DNA from: WHSW01 sp035296705
GTDB taxonomy: Bacteria; Actinomycetota; Thermoleophilia; Solirubrobacterales; 70-9
Assembly (NCBI GenBank): GCA_035296705.1
Contig: DATHAL010000010.1
Location: 1-20,072, forward strand
Direction: 5' to 3'
Length of the DNA stretch: 20,072 nt
The translations under genes were made by a program, and so were the position numbers. Shown one piece after another: positions 7,445 to 13,917 of the stretch. The notes below the pieces were generated by a model. The model ran no database searches. It was not told the origin of the DNA and saw only the letters and a list, made by a program, of their open reading frames with translations. Each line of letters opens with the position of its first letter. Within the stretch, counting starts at the first letter, position 1.

Positions 7445-8365
7445 ATGGCGATCGAGGGGCTTCCCTGGCGCGGCCCTGGCCCCGGAAGGCCGGACCTGCC
7501 GCTGCCGCCGGGGCGCGTCCCGATCCGGCGCCGCGGCTCATGGCGAAAACGCTGGCGCTACGTCGGCGCCTTCTCCGAGGAGCTGATGCTGTGCGCCGCG
7601 CGGGTCCAGGTCGGACCGTTCGGGCAGACGTTCTGGGCGATCTGGGACCGCGAGCAGCGCGAGCTCCACGAGCGTACGCGGGCGCTCCCGCCGCTGATCG
7701 CGCGCGGCGAGGTCTGGACCGAGTCCGTCGATGGGGATGACACCGGCCGCATCGATTGGGCGCCCGAGCGCGGCGGGACGCTCGTCCGCATAGAGGCCGA
7801 GGCGAGCGGCGAAGAGCCGCATGTGCGGGGCTTCCTGCGAGCCGGGGAGGGCCGCTGGGTCGAGGCGGTCTGTCCCACTGGCGAGGGCCAGGGCTATGTC
7901 TGGACGCGAAAGAGGATCGTCAGTGTGGAGTGCGACGTGCGGATTGGCGAGCGTCGCCTGCACGCCAAGGCGCGTGGGATCGAGGACGAGTCGTGCGGCT
8001 ATCACCCCTCGCGAACGGTCTGGGACTGGTGCGCGGGCGTGGGGCGCGCCGCCGACGGACGCGCGGTGGGTTGGAACCTGGTCAGCGGCGTCAACGACCC
8101 GCCGAGCTGCTCGGAGCGCGCGATCTGGGTCGACGGCGAGTCGTTGGAGCCCTCGCCGGTGGCGTTCGAGGACCTGAGCGCGGTGACGCTCGAGGGCGCC
8201 CGGCTCGCGTTCGAGGCGGAGGCGGAGCGCTCGCGCAGCGAGAGCAAGCCGTTCGTCCACTACTCCTACCGCCAGCCGTTCGGCACCTTCAGCGGCACGC
8301 TGCCCGGTGGGATCGAGCTCGCCGAGGGCATGGGGGTGATGGAGCATCACGAGGCGAGCTGGTAG
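7445..8365 (+). CDS. DUF2804 family protein
   Basis: A 306-residue protein recognised as DUF2804, a family of unknown biochemical function that I recall as having a lipocalin-like beta fold. Family-like features are WRYVGAFSEELMLCAA near 37-52, VGPFGQTFWAIWDRE near 56-70, and the C-terminal YRQPFGTFSG at 275-284 followed by AEGMGVMEHHEASW. It is soluble, with no signal peptide, and rich in Trp and Tyr. Its ATG follows the carboxylase stop by only five bases with no promoter in between, so the two should be cotranscribed. This suggests a link to lipid or acyl-CoA metabolism, but that is an inference from position. It ends 12 bases from the convergent pilin-like gene. Confidence 0.8.
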   Translation: MAIEGLPWRGPGPGRPDLPLPPGRVPIRRRGSWRKRWRYVGAFSEELMLCAARVQVGPFGQTFWAIWDREQRELHERTRALPPLIARGEVWTESVDGDDTGRIDWAPERGGTLVRIEAEASGEEPHVRGFLRAGEGRWVEAVCPTGEGQGYVWTRKRIVSVECDVRIGERRLHAKARGIEDESCGYHPSRTVWDWCAGVGRAADGRAVGWNLVSGVNDPPSCSERAIWVDGESLEPSPVAFEDLSAVTLEGARLAFEAEAERSRSESKPFVHYSYRQPFGTFSGTLPGGIELAEGMGVMEHHEASW

Positions 8366-8377
8366 GCGGCCCAGCCC

Positions 8378-9007
8378 TCACGGGTAGACAGACTCCACCT
8401 GCCAGCGCCACGGCGGCTCCTCCCCGGAGGCGAAGTCGTACTGGTTGCGGCCACCGAGGGTCTCCAGGGGGACCAGCGCCGGGATCGCGGCGTCGAGGAG
8501 CGGGGTCGGCGCGAGCTCGGCGACCTCCGCCGCGTTCGCCCGCCGCACGATCGGCTCCCAGCCCGCCGTCGGGCGGTAACCCCAGTACGTGATCGCCACA
8601 GGGCCGCCGGAGCGGCGCTCGTCCTCGACCGCGACGAACATGGTCACCCGCCGGTTCGAGGCCGTGAGTCCGGGGCGGCTCCCGGGCAGCGCGCAGCTTG
8701 CCGAGCGACAGGTGCGGAAGTCGACCGGAAGGAGGCCGCCGTCAGCCGCCTCGGGCAGCGGGGCGAGCGCCCGCACGGCGCCGGCGAGCGGTCGGCCGTA
8801 TGCCTCGGTGAGCGGGTCGCGCCAGCACGGACCAGCGCCTACGGCGCCGCAGCGGAGCTTGCGCGAGAGGGTGAAGCCGAGCTCGCGGCCGCTCTCGTTC
8901 GCGCCCGCGGCGAGCGCCGCGATCGCAGCTGCGAGCAGCAGGGCGACGAGCAGCGAGACCCCGGCGTGCTCGACCGTCGCTGAACCCGTCTGCGCGTGCG
9001 CCCTCAC
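8378..9007 (-). CDS. TadE/pilin-like secreted protein
   Basis: A 209-residue protein with an N-terminal class III (prepilin-type) signal. The short leader ends in G8, then S-A-T-V-E puts the key glutamate (E13) at +5, followed by a hydrophobic stretch at about 15-35. This is the pattern of TadE-like pseudopilins. The rest is extracytoplasmic in prediction and contains four cysteines (C53, C61, C100, C105), enough for two disulfides, plus several Trp and Tyr. No other pilus genes are in the window. The GTG at 9007 is chosen because it gives the proper short leader and because a TAGCGT -10-like hexamer ends eight bases upstream. The exact role (surface structure or secreted protein) is unknown. 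Confidence 0.65.
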   Translation of the reverse strand: MRAHAQTGSATVEHAGVSLLVALLLAAAIAALAAGANESGRELGFTLSRKLRCGAVGAGPCWRDPLTEAYGRPLAGAVRALAPLPEAADGGLLPVDFRTCRSASCALPGSRPGLTASNRRVTMFVAVEDERRSGGPVAITYWGYRPTAGWEPIVRRANAAEVAELAPTPLLDAAIPALVPLETLGGRNQYDFASGEEPPWRWQVESVYP

Positions 9008-9015
9008 GCGCGGCG

Positions 9016-9021
9016 ACGCTA
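9016..9021 (-). promoter_or_regulatory. -10-like hexamer of the pilin-like gene
   Basis: On the minus strand TAGCGT fits TANNNT and ends eight bases before the GTG at 9007, with no Shine-Dalgarno sequence. The same hexamer serves the SDR gene on the other strand. Confidence 0.45.
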
Positions 9022-9076
9022 CGCGGCAGCGACCCGCGCGGGGCGCGCGCCGTGTGCCGGATCAGCTACTGGACGG

Positions 9077-9349
9077 TTAGGAGAGGCCCTCGCGCGCCTC
9101 GCGCACGAGGGTGACCGACTCCGGGAACACGACCCGGATCGCGTCGCGCACCTGCATCGCCTGCTCGTCGCTTGAGCCGTGGAGCTCGAGTCGCGCGATC
9201 GCGGCCACCGTCATGTCGACGGCGAGCTTGATCGCATTGTCGGCCCAGGCGACGCGCTGGGCGCCCTGCATCTGCTCGGCCATCTCCCCGAGCCGCGCCC
9301 GCAGCTCGTCGGGGTCACCGAAGAGTCCGAATGGATCAGAGCCTTCCAT
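9077..9349 (-). CDS. hypothetical 90-residue protein
   Basis: Unrecognised small soluble protein. It begins MEGSDPFGLFGDPDELRA and continues as mostly helical sequence with acidic and hydrophobic residues alternating (GEMAEQMQGAQ, then WADNAIKLAVDM). A Pro in VFPES comes near the end. There is no signal peptide, membrane segment or cysteine. An in-frame GTG at 9355 exists, but only two bases separate it from the TATAGT hexamer. The ATG at 9349 lies eight bases after it, the same spacing as other starts here, so it is preferred. It is divergent from the SDR gene and lies upstream of the pilin-like gene, which has its own promoter. The reading frame is compact and well bounded, so it is probably real. 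Confidence 0.65.
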   Translation of the reverse strand: MEGSDPFGLFGDPDELRARLGEMAEQMQGAQRVAWADNAIKLAVDMTVAAIARLELHGSSDEQAMQVRDAIRVVFPESVTLVREAREGLS

Positions 9350-9357
9350 CGCCACCG

Positions 9358-9363
9358 ACTATA
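9358..9363 (-). promoter_or_regulatory. -10-like hexamer of the 90-residue gene
   Basis: TATAGT on the minus strand, five of six to TATAAT, ends eight bases before the ATG at 9349. It lies about 29 bases from the opposite-facing hexamer of the SDR gene, so the two promoters are nearly back to back. Confidence 0.55.
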
Positions 9364-9391
9364 GAGAGGCGCCGGGCCCGGCCGGCTGTAC

Positions 9392-9397
9392 TAGCGT
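9392..9397 (+). promoter_or_regulatory. -10-like hexamer of the SDR gene
   Basis: TAGCGT fits TANNNT and ends seven bases before the GTG at 9405. There is no Shine-Dalgarno sequence and no clear -35. This supports a leaderless GTG start. Confidence 0.45.
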
Positions 9398-9404
9398 AGG
9401 CCGC

Positions 9405-10217
9405 GTGGCCCTGCCACCCCCGAGCGACACCTCGACCGCGTTGATCACGGGCGCCTCATCCGGAATCGGGGAGGCGATCGCGCGCGAGCTCGCCGGACGC
9501 GGGCACGGCGTGACGCTCGTCGCGCGCCGGGTCGAGCGGCTCCGCGAGCTGGCCGGTGAGATCGCTGACGCCCACGGCGTCCGCGCCGAGGCGGTCGGCG
9601 CCGATCTCGGCGACGCGCCCGGCCGCGACGCGCTCGCGGCCCGCCTCGATGAGCTCGGGGTCACGGTCGAGGTCCTCGTCAACAATGCGGGCTTCGGCGA
9701 CTCGGGCGAGGTCTCGCGCACCGACCGCGAGCGCATCGTCTCGATGGTCGAGCTCAACTGCGTCGCGCTGCTCGACCTGCAAGCCCGCCACTCGCGCGGG
9801 ATGGCGGACCGCGGACGCGGTGCGATCATCAACGTCGCCTCCACAGCCGCCTTCCAGCCGATCCCCGGCACCGCCACCTACGCCGCGACGAAGGCGTTCG
9901 TCCTCAGTCTCAGCGAGGCGACGCACTCCGAGCTCAAGGGCAACGGGGTGACGGTCACGGCGCTCTGCCCAGGCCCGGTGAAGACCGAGTTCGTTGAGGT
10001 CGCCGAGATCGGAGGCGCGGAGGAGCGGCTGCCGGAGATCTTCTGGACCGAGGTCGAGGATGTCGCCCGCGCGGCGGTGGACGGCGCCGATCGCGGCAAG
10101 CGGGTGGTCGTCCCGGGCCTCATGAACCGCGCCGGTGCCCTCTCGGGGCAGCACTCGCCCCGGATGTTCGTGCTGCCGCTTGCGAAGCGGCTCTGGCATC
10201 AGGGCACGAGCGGCTAG
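9405..10217 (+). CDS. short-chain dehydrogenase/reductase
   Basis: Classical SDR oxidoreductase of 270 residues, cytoplasmic and NAD(P)H-dependent, substrate unknown. The Rossmann nucleotide-binding motif TGASSGIG is at 15-22. An arginine pair after the second strand (VARRVER, about 39-45) favours NADP(H). NNAG is at 93-96. The catalytic residues are S146, Y159 and K163 (YxxxK), with N118 in ELNC as the fourth tetrad member. CPGPVKTEF follows the active site as in many family members. The GTG at 9405 is preferred because it directly follows the promoter hexamer and gives a normal SDR N-terminus. The longer open frame upstream overlaps the divergent 90-residue gene. The stop overlaps the convergent zinc-ribbon gene by four bases. 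Confidence 0.9.
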   Translation: MALPPPSDTSTALITGASSGIGEAIARELAGRGHGVTLVARRVERLRELAGEIADAHGVRAEAVGADLGDAPGRDALAARLDELGVTVEVLVNNAGFGDSGEVSRTDRERIVSMVELNCVALLDLQARHSRGMADRGRGAIINVASTAAFQPIPGTATYAATKAFVLSLSEATHSELKGNGVTVTALCPGPVKTEFVEVAEIGGAEERLPEIFWTEVEDVARAAVDGADRGKRVVVPGLMNRAGALSGQHSPRMFVLPLAKRLWHQGTSG

Positions 10218-10861
10218 CCGCTTCGCGGATCCGCCCTCATCACGCCGCCGCGGCCCACGAGCGCCGCGACCAGCTCGAGCGGCACGGAGAGCAGGGCGAC
10301 CAGCGGAGCCCCGAGTACGGTCACAACCACGTCGGCGGCGAAGCGCAGCGTCCCGCGGGAGGTCCGCGGACGCAGCCGGCCGGCGCGCACCTCCCGCGCG
10401 AAGTTCGGGTGGAAGGTGAGTCCGTTGAGGAGCGTCTGCCACATCCACGCCTGTCCGCGGCGGCTCACCGGGGTCCGGACGCGGCCCGGGGCCTCGCCGT
10501 TTCGCTCGGCGAGGAGCTCGAGACTCGCCGGGCTGAGCAGCAGACGCCCGGGCGAGCGGTCGAACCCGGCCCAGCCCTCCACCCCGATCCACGCCTGCAG
10601 GCTGGCGCGGTTCGGCGTTCCGAGGGCGTCGCCCGCCGCCGCGCCGGCCGCCCGCCACTCCGCGGCGAGATCGATCTCTGCGCCCCGCTCCACGGCGACG
10701 CCGCAGTTCTCGCAGCGATCGACGACCCGCTCTTGCTCCGAAAGGCCGTTCATGGGCATCCCGACGCTCGGCTCGGCGCTGGCGGGCGGCAGCACGACCC
10801 AGCCGTATAGCGGCCTCCCGCAGAGCGGGCAGGGTCCGGGATCGGCGGCGTCGGCGTTCAT
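10214..10861 (-). CDS. zinc-ribbon protein with C-terminal hydrophobic segment
   Basis: A 215-residue protein without a recognised family. The N-terminus holds two CxxC knuckles, CPLCG at about 11-15 and CENCG at about 51-55, forming a likely zinc ribbon. The middle contains GWAGFDRSPGRLLLSP and a WMWQTLLNGLTFHPNF segment. Near the C-terminus a hydrophobic stretch (about 177-207: VVVTVLGAPLVALLSVPLELVAAL) could anchor it in the membrane. The frame stays open to 10921, but the ATG at 10861 is preferred. It lies nine bases after a TACGAT hexamer and removes a stretch antisense to the CBS gene start. It is divergent from the CBS operon and overlaps the SDR gene at its 3' end through a CTAG shared by both stop codons. 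Function unknown. Confidence 0.75.
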   Translation of the reverse strand: MNADAADPGPCPLCGRPLYGWVVLPPASAEPSVGMPMNGLSEQERVVDRCENCGVAVERGAEIDLAAEWRAAGAAAGDALGTPNRASLQAWIGVEGWAGFDRSPGRLLLSPASLELLAERNGEAPGRVRTPVSRRGQAWMWQTLLNGLTFHPNFAREVRAGRLRPRTSRGTLRFAADVVVTVLGAPLVALLSVPLELVAALVGRGGVMRADPRSG

Positions 10862-10870
10862 CGACGGCGG

Positions 10871-10876
10871 ATCGTA
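10871..10876 (-). promoter_or_regulatory. -10-like hexamer of the zinc-ribbon gene
   Basis: TACGAT on the minus strand ends nine bases before the ATG at 10861. The identical hexamer precedes the ThyX gene. It lies only 13 bases from the CBS gene's hexamer on the opposite strand. Confidence 0.45.
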
Positions 10877-10889
10877 TTCGTGGGCCGGA

Positions 10890-10895
10890 TATCGT
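10890..10895 (+). promoter_or_regulatory. -10-like hexamer of the CBS operon
   Basis: TATCGT ends six bases before the GTG at 10902. If the G of the start codon is +1, the hexamer spans -12 to -7, the ideal position for a fully leaderless transcript. No Shine-Dalgarno sequence is present. Confidence 0.5.
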
Positions 10896-10901
10896 TCGCG
10901 C

Positions 10902-11348
10902 GTGCAACTTCGCGAGGTCATGACCGCCGGGGTGCTAACCGCCGGGCCCGAGGCGGCCGTGCTCGAGGTGGCGCGGCTGATGCGCGATCACGCCGTGGGC
11001 TCGGTCGTGATCTGCGACCACGAGGGAGCTCCCGCCGCCATGGTCACCGACCGTGACCTCACCGTGCGCGCCCTCGCGGAGGAGCGGGATCCCGCCGAGC
11101 CGGCCGCCGACCACGCGAGCCGGCCGCTGATCAGCGCCGACCCCGAGATGGACCTCGAGGAGGCCGCCGCGCTCATGGTCAGCCACCGCGTCCGTCGCCT
11201 GCCCGTGGTCGAGGGCGAGCGCCTGATCGGCATCGTGACCCTCGACGACATCGCCGTTCGGACGGGCGACCTCGAGGTCGCGCAGCGAATGACCCAAGAG
11301 GTCATCGAGGGGGCGCTCCCCGGCTTCTTCTTCCACGAGCGCGGCTGA
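10902..11348 (+). CDS. tandem CBS-domain protein
   Basis: A stand-alone pair of CBS domains in 148 residues, cytoplasmic. Such pairs form a Bateman module that usually binds adenosyl compounds such as AMP, ATP or SAM and regulates partner proteins. CBS1 spans about 6-60 and ends in the ligand-type motif MVTDRDL (48-54). CBS2 spans about 77-122 and ends in IVTLDDI (111-117). The REVMTAGVLT start is typical of the family. The tail ends in GFFFHERG. The GTG at 10902 directly follows a -10-like hexamer; the next in-frame ATG (MTAG) would cut the first domain. It heads a five-gene run with a four-base gap to the next gene, so it may act as an energy sensor for that operon. The effector is unknown. 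Confidence 0.9.
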   Translation: MQLREVMTAGVLTAGPEAAVLEVARLMRDHAVGSVVICDHEGAPAAMVTDRDLTVRALAEERDPAEPAADHASRPLISADPEMDLEEAAALMVSHRVRRLPVVEGERLIGIVTLDDIAVRTGDLEVAQRMTQEVIEGALPGFFFHERG

Positions 11349-11352
11349 GCCG

Positions 11353-11568
11353 GTGTCGCCGTCCACGCCAGAGCACGTCCGCAGGCGCGCCGGCTTCGAG
11401 CGGCTGATTGCGTTGATGGCGCCGTTCCTCGACCTGACGCTCGCCGTCGGCGAGCGGGTCTCACGGCTGGCAGGGGACGAGGACGACTACGTGCCGATCC
11501 GACCGGCGACCGAGCGCGTCGAGCTCGGCGGCTCGACGCGGCGCGCGCTCCAGGGCGAGGCCGACTGA
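11353..11568 (+). CDS. small hypothetical protein (71 residues)
   Basis: Unrecognised 71-residue protein starting at GTG, four bases after the CBS stop. It has a basic N-terminus (VRRRAGFERL), then a hydrophobic helix (about 17-33, LIALMAPFLDLTLAVG), then an acidic and polar tail (AGDEDDYVPIRPATERVEL). The helix is interrupted by Pro and Asp, so it may be amphipathic rather than transmembrane. Its TGA overlaps the next ATG by one base (TGATG at 11566-11570), which supports translation of this frame. No function can be assigned; position suggests cotranslation with the downstream membrane protein. Confidence 0.6.
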   Translation: MSPSTPEHVRRRAGFERLIALMAPFLDLTLAVGERVSRLAGDEDDYVPIRPATERVELGGSTRRALQGEAD

Positions 11569-12446
11569 TGGTCGCTCCGACCCGCGCCGCGATCCTCGAG
11601 CGCGAGCGCCGGTTCGCGCCCGTGGCCGCCGCGTGCGCGCTGCTGGCGCCGGTGCTCATCATCGGCTCGCTGATCGGCGCCGGGCGGCTCGACCTGCCGG
11701 CGTCCGGCGTCGCGACCGAGCAGCTCAGGGCTTTCGACGCCAACGAGGGAGCGCTTCTCGTGGTCGTGATCGTGCGCTCGCTCGGCTACCTGCTGCTGAT
11801 CCCGCCGATGATCCACCTGTACCAGGCGACGCGCGCCCGGCGTCCGGAGCTCCCCGGCGCGATGCTCGGCTTCGCGATTATCGGGCCGGTCCTGTTCGCG
11901 ATCCAGACGATGCTCGGTTACTTCAGCCAGGCCGAGATCGCCTCCGACTTCGTCGCGCGCTACGCCGCCGGCGGCGACATCTACTCGCTGCTCGACGATC
12001 TCACCGACGACTCCTCGATCGCCACCGCCGCCAGCAGCCTGATCCTGCCCGCGATCCTCGGGCTCGGCGTGGCGATGATCTACTACCCGCTCCAGGCGAT
12101 GCGCGCCGGCCTTTTGACCCGCTTCTTCGCCACGCTGGGCATGGCTCTCGGCGCGGCGACGGTGCTGTTCGCGACCCTGACCCTGCTCCCGGACACTCTC
12201 TGGTTCGCCTGGCTGGGCCTGATCTTCATCGGCCGCACGCCGCAGCCGCGCCCGCCGGCCTGGGACGCGGCTGAGGCGATCCCGTGGCCGCGCCCCGGCG
12301 AGGAGCCCCAGAAGCCCGCGGCAGCCCCCGCGGGCGCTGTCGAGGGCGATGCCACGGAGATCCTCGCGGGCGACGCCGCCGACGAGAGCGATCACTCGGC
12401 ACGCCGCGAGCGGGCGCGAAAGCGAAAGCGCAAGCGCCGCCGATGA
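11568..12446 (+). CDS. six-segment membrane protein with basic C-terminal tail
   Basis: A 292-residue integral membrane protein of unknown function. Six hydrophobic segments are visible at about 18-40, 61-86, 95-119, 156-180, 185-207 and 210-225. A cytoplasmic tail follows, Pro/Ala/Glu-rich and opening with AIPWPRPGEEP, and ending in a strongly basic run RERARKRKRKRRR. That tail could bind nucleic acid, the ribosome or acidic lipid; this is speculation. The ATG shares a base with the preceding stop and its own stop overlaps the hydrolase start by four bases (ATGA), so it is in the middle of a translationally coupled operon. Confidence 0.8.
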   Translation: MVAPTRAAILERERRFAPVAAACALLAPVLIIGSLIGAGRLDLPASGVATEQLRAFDANEGALLVVVIVRSLGYLLLIPPMIHLYQATRARRPELPGAMLGFAIIGPVLFAIQTMLGYFSQAEIASDFVARYAAGGDIYSLLDDLTDDSSIATAASSLILPAILGLGVAMIYYPLQAMRAGLLTRFFATLGMALGAATVLFATLTLLPDTLWFAWLGLIFIGRTPQPRPPAWDAAEAIPWPRPGEEPQKPAAAPAGAVEGDATEILAGDAADESDHSARRERARKRKRKRRR

Positions 12447-13450
12447 GCCGCAGTCGCGCGCTGCGCTGGGGCGCGGAGCCGCCGAGCCGCGCCGAGACGG
12501 AGGGCATGCTCGAGCCGGCCACCCGGCTCGTGCTCGAGGCGGGCGAGCGGAATCCCGGGCTTGCGGCGCTCGACCTCGACGGGGCGCTCGGCCGGGTCGA
12601 GCACGAGTGGGCGCCGCATCAGGGGCTGCGCATACACCTCGAGCGCCACGAGGTCGATCCCGCGGCGCCGACGGTCGTCGTCGCGCCGGGGCTCGGCGAC
12701 CATGCGCGGCGCCAGCTCGGACTCGCCGCGGGCCTCGCCGAGCTCGGGATGAACTCGATGATCGTCGATCGCCGCGGGCACGGGCTGTCCGAGGGTCGGC
12801 GCGGCGACGCGCCGCTCGAGGTCGACCTCGACGTGCTCGAGCTGGCGATCGGCATCGCCCGCGCGCGCTCAGGGGGCCCCGTGGTCCTGCTCGGCGATTC
12901 GCTCGGCGGCATCCTGAGCTGGTACCTGCTGACGCGCGAGCCCGACGTCGACGCCGCCGTGTGCCATTGCATCTCCCATCCGGACGTCGACCTGGGCCCG
13001 TCCTACCGCTTCAAGGCGCCGCTCATGCGGGCGCTCGGGCTCGTCCTCCCGTACGCACCGATCCCGGTCGAGCGGATCGCGGACTACGGCCACGTCGCGC
13101 TCGACCCGCTCACGCGTCGCTACTTCGACGAGCGGGTGGACCCGCTCTTCAACTTCACGGTCACGGCCCGCTCGGCCGCGAGCTACCTGAGGTTCGTCCC
13201 GGGGGTCGACTGGTCGCAGGTGGCCGTGCCCGCGCTCGTGCTGATCGGAGCCGCCGACCGGATGGTGACGCCGGCATTCACGCGCCGCGCACTCGAACGC
13301 TCGCGACCTCCCCGCGCCGAGTACATCGAGATCGACGGGGCAGGCCACCAGCTGTTCCTCGACCACCTCGGCGCCGTGCTCGGCCCGCTCGGCGACTGGA
13401 TGTCCTCGGCGCTCGGCGAGCGCGACAGGACCGCCGCGGGTGGACGCTGA
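12443..13450 (+). CDS. alpha/beta hydrolase, monoacylglycerol-lipase-like
   Basis: Serine hydrolase of 335 residues. The fold's markers are an oxyanion region near APGLGDHAR (81-89), a VDRRGHGLSEGRR segment (108-120) of the type seen in lysophospholipases and monoacylglycerol lipases, the nucleophile elbow GDSLGG (151-156, S153), the acid in IGAADRMVTP (D272) and the histidine in DGAGHQLF (H302). No signal peptide is visible, so it probably acts in the cytoplasm, perhaps on lipid esters. The substrate cannot be read from sequence. The ATG at 12443 overlaps the previous stop by four bases. The open frame extends upstream into the membrane-protein gene but there it is only a shadow. It overlaps the next gene by 11 bases. 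Confidence 0.87.
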   Translation: MSRSRALRWGAEPPSRAETEGMLEPATRLVLEAGERNPGLAALDLDGALGRVEHEWAPHQGLRIHLERHEVDPAAPTVVVAPGLGDHARRQLGLAAGLAELGMNSMIVDRRGHGLSEGRRGDAPLEVDLDVLELAIGIARARSGGPVVLLGDSLGGILSWYLLTREPDVDAAVCHCISHPDVDLGPSYRFKAPLMRALGLVLPYAPIPVERIADYGHVALDPLTRRYFDERVDPLFNFTVTARSAASYLRFVPGVDWSQVAVPALVLIGAADRMVTPAFTRRALERSRPPRAEYIEIDGAGHQLFLDHLGAVLGPLGDWMSSALGERDRTAAGGR

Positions 13451-13886
13451 GCCGCGCGCCGCCGGCGGGATCGTCCGCCACCGCACGGCGATCGCCGTCG
13501 TCCTCGCCGCGCTCGGCCTCGTGCAGCTCGTCGACGGCCTCTACGCGCTCCTGGCGCCGAGCTCGTTCTACGGGGACTTCCCGCTCGGCCGCGGCTGGGT
13601 CGAGGCGCTCCCCGCCTACAGCGAGCACCTGGTGCGCGACGTCGGCTCGCTGTTCGTCGCGACGGCGGTGCTCCTGCTCGCAGCCAGCTGGATCCTCGAG
13701 CGCCGGCTCGTGCTCGTCGCCTGCGCCTCCTACCTCGCGTTCGCCGTCCCGCACACGATCTACCACTACGCGAATCTCGGCGTCTACGACAGCGGGGATG
13801 CGATTGCGAACTTCCTCGCGCTGGGTGCGAGCGTCCTCCTGCCGCTCTGGGTGCTCCTCGTCGTGCTCGGCGGCGGCCGCTCCTGA
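13440..13886 (+). CDS. four-segment membrane protein
   Basis: A 148-residue integral membrane protein, family not recognised. Four hydrophobic segments are evident at about 16-39, 65-86, 89-111 and 119-145. Polar or charged residues sit between segments 1 and 2 (SSFYGDFPLGRGWVEALPAYSEHLVRDVGS), and a histidine/tyrosine cluster HTIYHYAN ends segment 3. The GTG at 13440 lies inside the hydrolase gene, giving an 11-base overlap. A later start would cut the first segment. It is the last gene of the CBS-led operon and converges on the ThyX gene with a 31-base gap. Confidence 0.75.
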   Translation: MDAEPRAAGGIVRHRTAIAVVLAALGLVQLVDGLYALLAPSSFYGDFPLGRGWVEALPAYSEHLVRDVGSLFVATAVLLLAASWILERRLVLVACASYLAFAVPHTIYHYANLGVYDSGDAIANFLALGASVLLPLWVLLVVLGGGRS

Positions 13887-13917
13887 GCGGAGGCGGACGA
13901 GGCGCGGCGGTCTTAGC

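Noticed and set aside
9033..9050. CCCGCGCGGG palindrome and GC alternation between the pilin-like and 90-residue genes
   Set aside because: Short GC-only palindromes are common at this base composition, and no U-tract or partner repeat supports a function.
9456..10907. A 483-codon open frame on the minus strand
   Set aside because: It is antisense to the SDR gene and overlaps the zinc-ribbon gene in another frame. Composition is Arg-rich and there are no motifs.
13877..13890. CCGCTC-CT-GAGCGG dyad at the end of the CBS-led operon, possible terminator
   Set aside because: The loop would be only two bases, the dyad includes the stop codon and no U-run follows. At this GC content such a dyad is expected by chance.
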